From contig JAPFBL010001617.1 in assembly GCA_026182355.1 (NCBI GenBank), positions 4,695,001 through 4,759,000 of the forward strand: a DNA stretch of 64,000 nucleotides, written 5' to 3'. This DNA is from Hermatobates lingyangjiaoensis. Its lineage: Eukaryota > Arthropoda > Insecta > Hemiptera > Hermatobatidae. This document shows positions 44,686 to 57,524 of this stretch, one piece after another (the first letter of the stretch is position 1; each line of letters begins with the position of its first letter). The translations under genes and the position numbers were made by a program. The notes under the pieces are model-generated. The model was not told where the DNA came from, did no database searches, and was given only the letters and a program-made list of their open reading frames with translations.

Positions 44686-46380
44686 TTGTTTTCCCATTTC
44701 TTGTTGTGGTTTGATCATTGATTGTTGTTTCACGTGTTTATGTGAAATCTTTTTATGTATATATATATATATATATATACACTTTGAAATCAGAAAGTCA
44801 ATCCAAACTGGACACAAACAAGTTCAAAAAAGAGGAATAGTAACACACAAAGAAAGAGACAACGGGTTTCATTTTTTCTTTGTTTTCAGTTTGATGCCCA
44901 CATGTTAGTGACTGCAAATGTTGTTTAGCACATTTTAAATTAATTTTGTTTCAAGTAGATCCGTGTTCCATTAAACTGTGGAAATTAATTTTGACCAAAA
45001 CAGTATTGGTGACATGAAGTATTAGTATACGTATTTAGATGAGTATGTTCAAAGAGTTTCATAATTTAAGATATATAAGGTTTTACCATGATTAATATCA
45101 TAATTTTTAATAGATGCATCAAGCTTTCTTTTGTATGATTGATTTTAATTTGTTCGTCAACCTTAAATGATATATGTCTAATTCAAGTGATAAAATTAGA
45201 AACTAGAGCTACATTAATATCACTCGTAAGCTTTATATAGTAATAGTAAAAAGTAAGCTTTAAATTCTATCAAGCAGCATCAGAAAAAAATCGAATATTA
45301 ATCAAACATTTACAAATTTTCTTCACTTATTTAAATGTTAACTTGAATGTTAAAGTGTTGTTTATTTGAAATTAAAATTAAACAAAAGGCGGAACAAAAC
45401 TATCAAACAATACAAATCTTGAATAGGTTTTGGGGTTACAAAACCAACAAAAGTGTTCGTTCTCTTAGTGCTTCAAAGTAAATACTAAAACACTTATTTT
45501 ATCTCAAAGTTACCAAACAAAGAAAAAATCTATAGAATACAGAATACCGCAACTTTTTTTATATATAGCTAGAAAAATCAACAATGTAGGAAATCTCCAA
45601 TGAACTAATCTCGAAGTGTTACTATATATCAATACACAGTTACTGACTTAACTTCTAACCACCTCTAAATCAGCTAATTAGCTCTCTAAATGAGCTAAAA
45701 TAAACTAATGTGATTTAAGCATTATTGTAAATGAGTTGACAAATGTTTTCCGTGAACTGCAAAATCGCTTTACCCATTGTATTGCTAATAATGGAGGACA
45801 AGTAGAAACAAATAAAATTTCAATAAAACCTTAAAAAATATAAACTTATTCTTTATAATCCCATTTCAGAATATTTCCATTGCAAATACAAATGAAGTTA
45901 TATATTTTTAATGTACACAGGAGCTTTATGGATCCTCTTTATTTTGCACTACAGAGATATTAGTGAAAATTGTTACGCTGAAGAAAAAAAAAGTATATTC
46001 GGAAAAATAATACATTTTCAAAATTGCTCTTTTGGAAAAATATTTTGATTGATGAAATACCTAACTTATTAGCATTTAAAACATTGTGCATCTATTATAT
46101 CACAAAACAGAAGTAAGGGCTCACGTACCTCAAATTAAATCGGAAAAATAACGGCTTTCATTTATTTTTAACACAGATTGAAAAATTAAATTAGAAAAGA
46201 GTAAAGAAACATTCAAGTTGCCACATGCTATACACCTAGAAACAATTTATAATAAGTTGTATCAAATGTAAGTGAGTTATTTTTGTTTAACTATTCGTCA
46301 TTGAGAAACAAGCAAGAAATTTGCAGTAAAAGACATTGCTTCGTAGTGCAATTAGTTACTATGTGGTATTTACTCATTGA

Positions 46381-46418
46381 CTGACTGAAGAAGAACACTA
46401 CGTGTTCAAACACGTTGT
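46381..46418 (+). ncRNA. Decayed hammerhead-like motif (PLE 3' end)
   Basis: CTGAAGA (46385-46391), stem II GAACAC/GTGTTC, then CAAA in place of GAAA and CACGTTG, the same layout as the motif at 24613-24653. The catalytic G of GAAA is changed, so it is inactive. It marks the remains of a PLE terminus. Confidence 0.5.
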
Positions 46419-47944
46419 TTATATAATTAAATTACTATATGCGGAGACTACTTAATTAACGTTTTTACACAACAACGAAAAGACAAATAGATAATTTTGT
46501 ATGACATGTTAAAGGTCGCAGTACTTAACTACGCAAGATCTTTGAAGCAATTCGTCAAGAAATAGAAATAATTGAGCAGAGTTTATTATGAAAAAGGCTG
46601 TCCATATCAGTGCATCACTAAACTGATTCATAAATTTCTTAAAAGAGATGTCATTCTCAACTCTTGAAAAACTATCAATAATGACCTAAACTCAGTAGAC
46701 AATTGTGTATTACCTCATCAACGACTTTTGCATATTCATGCAAAGGATTCTTGGTCGGATATGGATAAAAGGAAATGATATTGTTGACCAGCTTGCAAGA
46801 AAAGGATGAACCCTGCAACAGTCTGCCAGATTTGACCTTTCTACCCACTGGCTCAAACTTACTCAAATAAATCCACCCAATTCTTCTATATACCATTTGG
46901 TTATAACTGAAGGATGAAAAGAATCACTTGCTACCAGCAACACCTATGAAGAGGACACCTTTTTCCAAAGCCCAAAAATTTATAGGTGGGCACGGCATAG
47001 TATGGATCTATTACCATGAGCGAACGTTCGAGAAATATAAAAAAAAATTATCAAATTTAAAATAGAAATATATTCGAGATAAACCAAATTTAGGAATATA
47101 GACAGTTAATACATTCATTCCTAGCTACCTTATGATGGATTAATAAATACTAAATAAAATAACACAAAAGAATGAACTCCAATTTTTTAATCTAAAATTT
47201 GATAACTTAAAATCTAAAATTGAACTACTCAATGAATTTTATAACGGATAATTAGAAAAATTTGAGAACTGGCGATGGTGAATTAAAATATACTAGTGTA
47301 ATACCCTTAAATTTAAAGGAAATAATACAGTATTGAATAATTCTAGAAGTTACACATGTAGCAGAAAAAAAGTTTTCTAAATTCAAGGTTGTATACATCT
47401 AATCTTACCGAAATTAGATATCAAGGAATTCACTTCGTTATTTTTTCGATCAATACATTAATATCAAAAGAATTTCTTTACTAAAAACTTAAAATCTATG
47501 GAATATTTATTTTGCATTTCTAGAAACTTACAGCCGTTTGATATAATGTATTGATATCAAAATACAATAATTTTTGTCATTGCACTGACTTTGTACAATA
47601 TCATAATCGATTCCATTCTGAAATTTTACCTTATACGAAGTAATAATACCTAACCACCGATTAAAGTACTGGTAGGATACAATACGAGTATAAGGACGTA
47701 TTACAAAAGGACACTTATTACATTAATTATATCATACCTTCTTGGATATTTTTGGTAAAGAATAATTGACCGATCCTTGAATACCTGCTCGAATAAAATA
47801 TATAAATAACAAGGAGTTGATACTGTAATAAGAGTGGGTAGGGTGTAATTAGTAATAGAATACCAGTTAAGCTGAAATTAAAAAAGTCGAATTTGCATTC
47901 AACGGGAAGAGAAAGCTCTCTTATTTCATATTACGGCTCTTATT

Positions 47945-47978
47945 TCATTATTACTATAATTTACTTATAGTAAAGTAA
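47945..47978 (+). repeat. Solitary PER right-end hairpin
   Basis: 'ataatttacttatagtaaag' with the stem ATTTACT/AGTAAAG-type arms, as at the right ends of the longer PER copies, but without the adjoining PER sequence upstream. Confidence 0.5.
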
Positions 47979-48810
47979 AAATTCTTCGTCCGAATCAAGA
48001 GAACGACCGACATTCATTAAACATTAAAGATTTGTTTATTGTTTAACATTTAATTCATGTTTAATGTAATATTATGTTAAACGTTTTAATAATTTGTTTA
48101 ATTAATTATTATAAAATGATAAATTAGTAATTATTTAATTTAACTTCTCACGACCTACCTTAGGAGACCTGGGTAAAAATTATATAGAGAATTACGGTTG
48201 CTTTATGTGTGAATACAACATACATTATGTTCAAGAAATCTAAAGCAACATTTTTAGAAAGGAGAAAATTTCATTAATTGAAAGAAACTTGAATCCATGG
48301 ATAATCGGTAATTACTAATTACCAATGATAACTTAACTTTTCCTTTATTATTGAAGATATTTCTTCTTATATTGTTAGAATATGGCACAAGGACAGATGG
48401 ACGATCCTGTTAATATAGTATAAATTCTCCTCTATATGTAAACTGCCCAATTTTCTAAAACTCTAAAACTGAATAATTATAGACATATATGATTTGCTTT
48501 GAATAAAACACTATAGTCTCTTTCAACTACTGAATTGGTTTAGACTGAAACCCCCAATAGCATACCAATACAGAGATGCAACCTACTTTCTCTTCAAAAT
48601 AAACAAATTTCATTATATCATCCAATATATATATCCAATACAATCTGTATTAATTAAACAAAAGAACTTAATGTAACAGAGATACAATCTAGGTTCTCTT
48701 ATGTCCACATTAAGTGCAAGAAAACATTAAAATTTAAACAAGATATTGTTTAATTTAATAAGTTATTCTAAACATTACAAGAAAAATAAAAAATTCTTTT
48801 TTTTACTCAC

Positions 48811-48891
48811 CTGTCCATTGCGCGACTGAATTTCTTGTATTGTTGGTCTAAAGTCTTCATTATAGATTACGGTGTTCGGATCTCCTCCACC
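48811..48891 (-). CDS. Candidate coding exon of an unidentified host gene
   Basis: On the minus strand an 81-nt open segment is bounded by a pyrimidine-rich acceptor (TTTTATTTCCAG, AG at 48893-48892) and a consensus donor CAG|GTGAGT (GT at 48810-48809). It is 27 codons in phase 0 at both ends and encodes GGGDPNTVIYNEDFRPTIQE followed by IQSRNGQ. Base composition is clearly richer in GC than the flanks, and the peptide is of normal complexity, unlike the AT-rich chance frames around it. I do not recognise the protein. The phase fits the candidate exon at 55299-55430, 6.4 kb upstream in the gene direction. It could be a skippable cassette exon because its length is a multiple of three. Confidence 0.65.
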
Positions 48892-48899
48892 CTGGAAAT

Positions 48900-50100
48900 A
48901 AAAATTTCTTTAAATTTGGTATACAAAAAATAAAAAAAAAGTGAAAAAAATTGTCCAAATACTACTTCTTTACTATCAAATGAATATCAGTTTTACAAAG
49001 ATTAAAACTATTATCAAATAATAAAAATTTGATAATAGTTCTGTAATATATGTAATTCTGAAATATATATAATTCTGATATATTTTCCAATAATATTGAA
49101 ATATTGATATATATTTCCAATAAAAATTTGATATCTGAAAATCTGTTACGTCAATGATACAGTTCCCATAATGAGGATGTGATAAGATAATTTACTCAGA
49201 TTTTCCATTATTCCAGGCAGAATAAAAATAAATTGGTATAGCAAAATTTTCTAAATTATTATATTAATTTATACATTATTTGCTAATTATTACATTGCAT
49301 TAAACATTATTTTCCAGAATAATATAAGCAATCTAAACTAAGTAAAATAAAATAACTCATTTTTATGATTAAATTCACTATATAGCCAAAATTCATAAAT
49401 TAAATAACAAAGGTTCCTTTAATATCTACTATAAAAGAAACTTCAATACATAAAAACATGAACTACTCATAAGATCCATAGTTCAATCAACCATCAATTT
49501 ATTATTATTGTCAGCACCACAGAGGGCGTTAGTAACAATTAAAGAGCAATATGCAACTTCCTTCGTAAATCTCAGGAATTCCTGTTCCGGAATCACTTCC
49601 ATCTTCTTAGAGTGCTTTCAATAAACTGGATATTTTCGTCATATTCATACCTACCTATCCATTGTTTATTCGATTTTTTATTCAGTAACAATCGACCGTC
49701 TATTCCACAATTACAATTGGATATCTTTACCTATCTCTTATTTACCATACATATTTACCAAGTTTTATTGTTTTTAATATCTCTGACATAGTCATTCGTG
49801 TATTGTCAGTTTCTTGACCATTTTGTTAACGTCTGTGCGTTAGTTGGTTGTTTAAAGAAACCAGAAGATAACTTAAATTAGTTATGTGTACAGATTTATA
49901 CAATTCCTTTTATAACACTGGAATACAATAACAAGCTTAATATAATAAAAAAAAATGTTAATAACGAATATAACAGAAAGTCATAATAATTAAACACAGT
50001 ACAAAAAAAATTAGAAATAGTAATAACTAAGAAAAACTCTCCCCATATAGCTCAAATATATAGGCAACGATTACTTAAAAAATATGCAAATAAATTCATT
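48900..50100. other. AT-rich DNA, no gene seen
   Basis: Probably intronic if the flanking candidate exons are real. Short AT inverted repeats ('attttgataatagtt' type, 49010-49040) only. Confidence 0.4.
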
Positions 50101-51683
50101 AAAAAAAAACTGGAGTGCCCTATACTTAACTTTACTATAAGTAAACAATATCATACGTCTTGGGTATATAACACATAATGTTCTTTTTACGTATAATATA
50201 AATGTCTAAATGGGAGATGTTTATCAGTCTTTCATTCCTGGAGGTAGTACAGAAAGTGATTGATCCACTTATCAATATATATGCTCATTTTTGTATATCA
50301 CACCACTGATGCATATAATATCATTAGTATAACTACAATAGTAATAACATTTTTTGAAAAGCAAAAAAGTAGATTTCGTGTTACTAAATAATCTCTTACA
50401 GGAGAACACGGCTTTTGTTCCTATAACCAGTGAATCTCTTCCATAGTTTACCAGACCTACTTCTACATTGAATATGTAAGACAAATTTTCCCATTTAAAA
50501 CTTGAAAAATTCCTATATTTTCTGAAAAATGTCAGAAACAACTAAGAAAAAATGTCGTCATAACATAATTTTTAATTTAGATGTAGGATAGTTACATGTA
50601 TTATTCTTCAAAGAATGTTTTCAATGTTGAATTATGTTTTACATTTTTGGTCATTTATAGAATTATTACACCGGGAATTTTATGGCTTCCAAGTATTTAA
50701 TAAAGATCACTTTTCTCTCCCTTTGTCAAAAATACAATTTACTCTGAGTGAGTGTTATGTTTTCCCTGCGTTCTGTAGTCTGTTATAAGGTTGCTGTGAA
50801 TGTATACTGAGACAAAATATATTAGTAATTAGCCAGTTTTACATACTGAAATCAATGTCAAAGCCGGCTATTGAGTATGATTTAAAACTTTTATAGCTGG
50901 GAGTATGAACTATTAGACTAGAATAGTAAAAAAACTGGATATTGTCAAAACCATAATTCTTCTTTCTTGAGAAAAGAGTCCATTCCTCACACTCACACTT
51001 CAATATTATCCAAAAATACTATGATTCATAAACAAAAAAAAATTCATCTGATATTAAGTTTTGTTCAAGGTGCAATATATAGATTGATTAGAACATTTTG
51101 TGAGATATATCCATCATACCATGGAAAGCAACAGAAATTTATTCTTATATCTAATATGTCCATAAACTATTTAAATTTTTCCATTATACTTCTAAACATC
51201 AATTTTATTTCAATGGATTCACTCAGAAATTTCTAAGCCAATGTAAACAAAGAAAACAAAGTAAATAAATATCAATAAATTTGACAAGTATAGCAGATGA
51301 TACGTTAGTCTAGGATAAACATTCAGTTTTTATAGTATTATTGCTCTTTGCCGTAATTGAAATTACGTCAATTTTTTTTATAAATTTAAAATTTTTTGTT
51401 CAATATTTTGGCAAATTTTCTTGGTTTTTTAATGAGCCGTTTAGCGTCAAAAAACATTTTCTGATTGCTCCCATACAATAGGGCTCATCTACGCTATGAG
51501 GCCCAATTTTCTTTAACTGGATTGCTCAAAGATTCTGGACCGTAGTGTGGCCACAAACTTTGGATACATACTCACCTACTCACCCATCCACCCACACAGA
51601 CAGACTTCATAAAACGACTTTATGAAAAACATGTAATTGAGATCGAATTTTTCACAATCACTATAATTTACTTATAGTAAAGT
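50101..51683 (+). repeat. PER copy with internal deletions
   Basis: Has both ends: left 'ctggagtgccctatacttaa' and TTTACT-ATA-AGTAAA hairpin near 50130, and right hairpin near 51665-51685 (TTTACT-TAT-AGTAAA core). At about 1.58 kb it is shorter than the 32931-35003 copy, with missing blocks on the right half (around 51460-51480). Confidence 0.75.
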
Positions 51684-51689
51684 AAAAAG

Positions 51690-52090
51690 TAGATGTAAGC
51701 ATCGTAGAAAAAACCAAATAAATCAATTCAAAACAACTTAAATATTTCAATAGAGTATGAAGACAAAAAATTCAATCCAAATTGCAGTATGCAGGATAAA
51801 ATGAAATCATTGTCGACAATACTGTATTGGACCTACAGGAAGGGTTTTAAGGTAACAGTATAAAGAACACATTCATATTTTTAAACACAAGAAAACCAAT
51901 TCCAACTTTCCTAATCATTTAATAACATATGGGCACCAACATGATAGTATAAAGAACTCGATAGACTAAGACTGACATTAACAGAAGCTGAACAAACTAA
52001 TCACTTGTCACATGACTTATAACCACTAACTAATACACTGACATTAGGCAAAAGACAAAGAAACACACAAGGCACCAACGTCGACAGAGT
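51690..52090. other. No gene seen
   Basis: AT-rich sequence between the PER copy and the minisatellite. The phrase 'tgtaagcatcgtag' and short open frames show no recognisable domain. Confidence 0.45.
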
Positions 52091-52091
52091 T

Positions 52092-52460
52092 AATACAAAC
52101 ATAACTTAAGTAAATACATATGAAATAATGAATAAATATGAGTAAACAATACAAACAATAAAATAAATAAATATGAAATAATGAATAAATATGAGTAAAT
52201 AATACAAACAGTAAAATAAATAAATATGAAATAATAAATAAATATGAGTAAATAATACAAACAGTAAAATAAATAAATATGAAATAATAAATAAATATGA
52301 GTAAATAATACAAACAGTAAAATAAATAAATATGAAATAATAAATAAATATGAGTAAATAATACAAACAGTAAAATAAATAAATATGAAATAATGAATAA
52401 ATATGAGCAAATAATACAAACAATAAAATAAATAAGTATGAAATAATAAATAACCAAAAA
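52092..52460. repeat. 53-bp minisatellite, about six units
   Basis: The word 'acaaac' starts at 52096, 52151, 52204, 52257, 52310, 52363 and 52416, i.e. a strict 53-bp period in the central units. Units are nearly identical and built from AAATAAATATGA-type blocks. Because 53 is not a multiple of three and the minus strand of the unit has no stop in any frame, all three minus frames stay open across the array. Confidence 0.95.
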
Positions 52461-52469
52461 AATATAATT

Positions 52470-55280
52470 GAAACTGTGGAATAGTTTGTCAAATATGTTA
52501 CCGAATAGGGATGGATTAAAAAAAACGACAGGTAGAAATATGTGATAACTCGACGAAAATACCCAGTTTATTGAAAACACTTTACGAAGATGGAGGTAAT
52601 TCCGAACCTTCACCGAGGTCGAGTGGACAACAGATTTACAAAGTAAGATGTGCAAAGTAAGATAAGAATCTTCTTCAATTCTTATCAGATTATTGTTTTA
52701 AATGCAAGTTTTTAAATAAAACTATGTATATACGACAACTCATATATATGTTAAATCGGAAATTATAATAAACCTAGCATTATCCAGGTAAAACTATATC
52801 CAACCGCTTTGGGTAATAGATGGTGTGACTCAAAGTACATAATGGTCGGGTTAATCAAAGTAAAGAATCTATTATCCACAACCATTTTGTAATAGAAAAG
52901 TCTATACGATTGTCAATTTAAAATGTTCGTTTTACTAGGCTTAAAGTCTAATGATGCCGGTCATTCTCACATAGTAAACGACAAATTAGTTGCAGGGAAA
53001 AGTATAGAGAGAAATCAAGATATTCAAAATATACCTGCGACGTGAATGGCAGAGACTAAGTACAATAAGTGGCCTAATTTAGAGAAGATTATATTTAGAG
53101 AATGTAAATTAGAGAAGATTATAAAAAGCATTTAGAGAAGATTATAAAAAGCAGGACGCACCATAATGGAATGAAGTTATCCGGGGTCAAGCAATGTTTG
53201 GAGGTGACATGAAAGTCGTTTAGATACTTTATTTTTACAACAGAGCAAGAAGAATCAGAGTAGGCGTTACAAAAAGATAATATAGTGAATAAATAAGAAT
53301 AAGAAATGTCAACTAAATTTTCAAAACTACTACTGTCCCAGTAATGTCTCTTACGAACAATGGAAGTAATACATGTAACGAATGCTGTTAGAGAAGTGAT
53401 ATTTGAGAACACTGTAAAAAAAAGAAAATATAACATTTCTAACCACATTCAATCAAGGTAAAACTTGAAGCAGTAAACTAAAGGAATAAAAAAAATTGTA
53501 ATTCGAATTTTTCCCTGCTGCTGAGATTAGACGTACAATGCACACTAATTTTGAATGCTGACAGAGGAAATGTGAATTTTTACAATATTCTGGCTACAGT
53601 TATAGAAATTAACTCTATAAACTATAAATCAGAGGAAGAGGAGAACCTTTGCAGTTCAATTGAAACAACTAACATATCAGTATTGAAGCTATTTAATTTA
53701 CAGAGAAATCATTACGAGATCTAGTGAATAATTCCGCTAGTTTTGGTAGGTCAATGTTTCAAAAAATGATAATATAAAGGACATTGTGGTATAAATAAGG
53801 GCAGGTGTCGAGTTTCCAATTCACAATGTCACTCCACTTTACACTGTGCAAATAAGTAGACAAATTAATGACAAAGCGAAAAATTAATATCAGTATTACA
53901 TGACGAAATTGTTTAATGAATGTTTAATTATAAGTAAGCAAAATGTTTGTCAATTCCTCCTTCATTTGATCCGAATGTTTTAATCAGGAGATATTAGATG
54001 ATAAATTTAGTATCTACCTAGTAGAAAATGCTAGGTTTTACCGGTTTCTAGTTTACAGTTTATTACGTCTATGGTCATGCCTACTTGTTAGTTCAATGGC
54101 AGAAAAATTAGGGATAAACTATGATGAGCTAAGTTCGTTAATATAAAATTATGTTTTACGTAAACTTAATGATACGCATAAGTAAAATATTACCACAGAA
54201 TTTAACTTTTTAACAGAAGAATATAGCTCATATAACAAAATTTAACTTTTTAACAGAAGAAAATAGCTTAACTTATCAAAAGGTAAAAAATATTCAGAAT
54301 TTTATCTACTTTAAAAGGAATAAAATTTACAACAGCACTATATTATTTTTTTTACTGAGGCTCTATCAAAGGAGATATTAAATACACACAATTACATTAA
54401 TGTAATGTTTAGCAATCGTACAGGGTTATTATCACCTTTCTAAAACATTTGTTGTAATGTATTCTCTTTCTAAACATTTCTGGGAATTCCACAAATGACA
54501 TGTTTTAGTATTAAATCATACGATAAGGAAATACAAGGAAATGAGAAACGTCAAAGATGTAAAGATATTAGTTCAATAGTTTCGTTCTTTCTTCTTAACT
54601 GAAAATAAGGTTTTTAAGAATTCAGTTAATTTAAGTTGTTTTGACTCGAATAGAATAGATTAATGGAAGTCTAAATTATGTTATGGTTAAATTTGTTACA
54701 GACACTGGTCTACATATAGACTTGAAATGGTAGGCCAGCTAACTAACAATTTTACCTGAATGATTAGTTAACATTTTTATTGTCATTGGTAATACTTTTT
54801 AATAAATAAATGAAACATTTAAATTATAAATATAATTAGTTAACCTTTGACCTCAATAAATTCATTTCGACTTGACTTCAAAGCCTTCTAAATATTTCCC
54901 AACTTTTTTATACGCAGTACGAAGCTTTCAGGTAAAACAAAGATTTACATCTTTGGATGCATTTAATCCTTAACGTACGAGCAATATCTTAATAATTAGC
55001 CTTATAGGATTAAGTTTATCAATCGACTTAAAACTTGTAAATAAAAGAAATGAAGCACAACTGAGCTATACTGTTACTCAATGACTATGGAGATTAATTT
55101 ATGTTGTAATCAAATAGCTTGTTATTTTTAAGTTAATTATAAAATGCCTCTATCATTTAGAAGCTTGTTTAATTTCACTACAACTAAATATCACGTTATA
55201 TCACGAATAAAAATATTATCTAATTATAAGTAATATAAATCCCTGGGACGCAAACGACTAGAATACATATATATTGTACT
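52470..55280. other. AT-rich DNA, no gene seen
   Basis: Includes small local direct repeats ('gagaagattata' near 53085-53145; 'aatttaactttttaacagaa' near 54199 and 54239). The 109-aa minus frame at 53119-53448 is AT-rich and shows no motif. Confidence 0.4.
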
Positions 55281-55298
55281 CTAAATGATATGTATTAC

Positions 55299-55430
55299 AT
55301 GGTCAAGAGTGTGATGAGACCACTGCTGTTGCTGAGGTTGCTGCTGGTCCCCTGCACCTCGTTGATACATGTAGCCCACCATTGCATCGTCTTGAGACCT
55401 CGACCTACACACCTCTCCTCCAACCACCAC
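55299..55430 (-). CDS. Candidate coding exon of an unidentified host gene
   Basis: On the minus strand a pyrimidine-rich acceptor TTTGTGTGTTCTCAG (AG at 55432-55431) opens a segment of 44 codons that starts VVVGGEVCRSRSQDDAMVGY and continues with MYQRGAGDQQQPQQQQW, a Gln-rich stretch, then SHHTLDH. A possible donor CAT|GTAATA follows at 55298. If it is not used, the frame stops 5 codons later (TAG at 55281-55283), which would make this a terminal exon. Codon composition is much more balanced than in the surrounding DNA. Phase 0 at both ends agrees with the candidate exon at 48811-48891. I do not recognise the protein, and the donor is weak. Confidence 0.55.
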
Positions 55431-55439
55431 CTGAGAACA

Positions 55440-56050
55440 CACAAACTCAATTGTGTTCATTATCACTAGCTAGTGCCAATATTTTCCGAGAAAAAAATTG
55501 GAATCAAATGTTAAAGAGTAAGTGACATAAAATTAACAATTATTTTCAAGTTGACAAAAATTAATAATCACAAAATAAAATAAAGAACATACATATTTGA
55601 GAAGAAATGTAATTAAATCAACCTACATTTTCGGTAAAAATAGATAAAAATTTAGTTTTATAATAACTTCAAATATTCACAGATTTTCATCACTTTTTTT
55701 TACAATTTTAACAAATACGACCTATCCGGATATATTTCTTAAGTATTCTCTTAACTAATAATTAATTAAGTTAAATAACTAATTATTAACTAATAATTAA
55801 CTATTAACAATTAACTAATAATTATTATTATCATAGCTAATTGTTTAACACGAACAATAAACTCATTAATACAACGTGAACTACTACTGTATTACACATT
55901 CTTTAGCATTTATTTTCTAGAGAAATTTTAGAATAAAAATTACAAAATACAAATGAATAAATTTCTTATAAGAAGTAAGAAAAGTGTCATTGTGATTCTT
56001 TACTAAAAGATATAGACATAGATTTAGGAAAGTTTAATTATTAATAATTG
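55440..56050. other. AT-rich DNA, no gene seen
   Basis: A cluster of AATTATTAACTAATAATT-type words at 55755-55830 makes local inverted repeats. Nothing else recognised. Confidence 0.45.
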
Positions 56051-56054
56051 CTAT

Positions 56055-56368
56055 TAAAATAAACATGTCTGTGAAGTTAGCCAAAGACAGCCTAAAACCC
56101 CATAACTTCGCTTCTACGTTGAATTCCAATCCATTCAAAGCTTAGATTTTAAGTTAAACATACACCAACCTACTTTCAAAGTTTCAGCTTGCTATGCCTT
56201 ATGATGGCTAAGTTTACTTGTGACAAAATTTTGCGGACAAACCGAGAGACAGAAATTTTCCTAGGGGTGGATTCGGTTTCTCTAGTGTATGAAACGTAAA
56301 GATAACTTGAAATGAGTCAGTTCTAAGCAATGTACAAACAAAACCTTTCTTTTATTTATATTGATAAT
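56055..56368 (-). mobile_element. Solitary Helitron 5' leader
   Basis: Minus strand begins near 56368 with the TC-AATATAAATAAAAGAAAGG-type 5' end and follows the same leader as the Helitrons at 18170-18678 and 36660-37075, including 'gtttgtccgcaaaattttgt' and the 'aacttcgcttctacgttgaa' complement. No helicase and no 3' hairpin follow; the fragment ends at about 56055. Confidence 0.7.
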
Positions 56369-56369
56369 T

Positions 56370-57400
56370 ATTCTGTAAAAAAAATAATAGAATAATTATT
56401 CGAATTTTTTTAAAGTTTTTTTTTAATTTTTTTCCAAATAAATCCACAAATCATTTAATTGGGGTAAGAAAATAAGATTTTACTAGAAATATTTTCAACT
56501 AGAGAATATTCTTTTCAATTAGTCCTTTAACTAATGAAACAAATACAATCAGATAATCAAATATTGCATTTTTTAATTTATAATTGTAATGTTAATAGGT
56601 TTTCTTTAGGTTTCAAATAACGAAATTTCGTACTGAAGAATTCAGCAGCTTATTAATTTTATTAAGCTAGCCTCCTATCATTAAAAATTCAATTTTCTCT
56701 CCGCTGAGTAACTTCAGCTTACAAGGTTAATGTGGAAGTTGCAGCCACATTCCCACAACACAATATCAAATTACATTAAAATCAGGATTTAATTAGTTTC
56801 TGAAGTCTTCTACTCATTGAATTTTCGTTTAACGGCTGAATAAGAGAGAATTGTTCTAAATCGAATATAGAGGGGGATTTCTTTTGGTGAAATGCAAAGA
56901 AATTCTTCTATAAATTTAGGGTAGAATCCTGAGATACAAGCAATTATTAAAATGAGTTTAAAACAAAAGATGCATTAATGGGGAAAAAGTACTAAATAAA
57001 GATAGACCAATTTCATCTTAATTCTTCAAACACAGAATATTATTTAAATTTTCTAAACAGCCAACATAATATGACGCAATAGTAGAAAGCAAAACTATCT
57101 CGTTTAATAAAAGTTATTACAATTAATCATAAAACTAAAAATCAAAGAAATAAAAAAAGGAGTTACCTTTCATTATAAGAAAGAAAAAATTTAAAAAAAT
57201 CAATTTTTAAAATTGATTACACAAGATTTTCTCAAACAAAATGAACTGTATATTATCATACCTAATATTTAGGAAAATTAAATTAAATCAAACAATAGAA
57301 AATAAGAGGACCTGGCATTATAAACTCAAAAATTAATCAATTTAAAAAAACTGAATTTTAGAATTCATTAGATAGTTAAAATGTAGGGTAAAATGGACCT
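56370..57400. other. AT-rich DNA, no gene seen
   Basis: No recognisable element. Homopolymer A/T tracts are frequent. Confidence 0.45.
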
Positions 57401-57404
57401 CAGT

Positions 57405-57520
57405 GCAGATGCATTGTACACCTGTAGTTTGGAGACAATTATGCATGACGGGAAAGTCACTTTTCTTACCAAATGTGTTTTTAGACAACAGTTTTTTTTC
57501 TCCCTAACTATTAACCCTAG
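57405..57520 (-). repeat. Short PER fragment
   Basis: 'tgcatgacgggaaagtcac' and 'tttttttctcc..aacta' match the complement of the PER segment near 34680-34760. Confidence 0.55.
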
Positions 57521-57524
57521 AGGA

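Larger units (their letters stand above)
44510..44725. repeat. Inverted repeat of PLE terminal sequence with two hammerheads
   Basis: Two arms of about 100 bp, nearly exact complements, meet at about 44605 ('acatctgatgttttctcagatgt'-type centre). Each arm carries a hammerhead core pointing away from or toward the centre (44518-44560 minus; 44643-44685 plus). The low divergence between arms points to recent origin or gene conversion. Confidence 0.85.
44790..48810. other. AT-rich DNA, no gene seen
   Basis: About 4 kb with no recognised coding sequence. It contains a decayed hammerhead-like motif at 46381-46418 and a solitary PER end hairpin at 47956-47977. The 73-aa minus frame at 46675-46896 is of moderate complexity but has no motif I recognise. 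Confidence 0.4.

Noticed and set aside
52044..52655. 203-codon minus frame with a repetitive hydrophobic protein
   Set aside because: It spans the 53-bp minisatellite and is open in all frames there; the flanking parts show no coding character.
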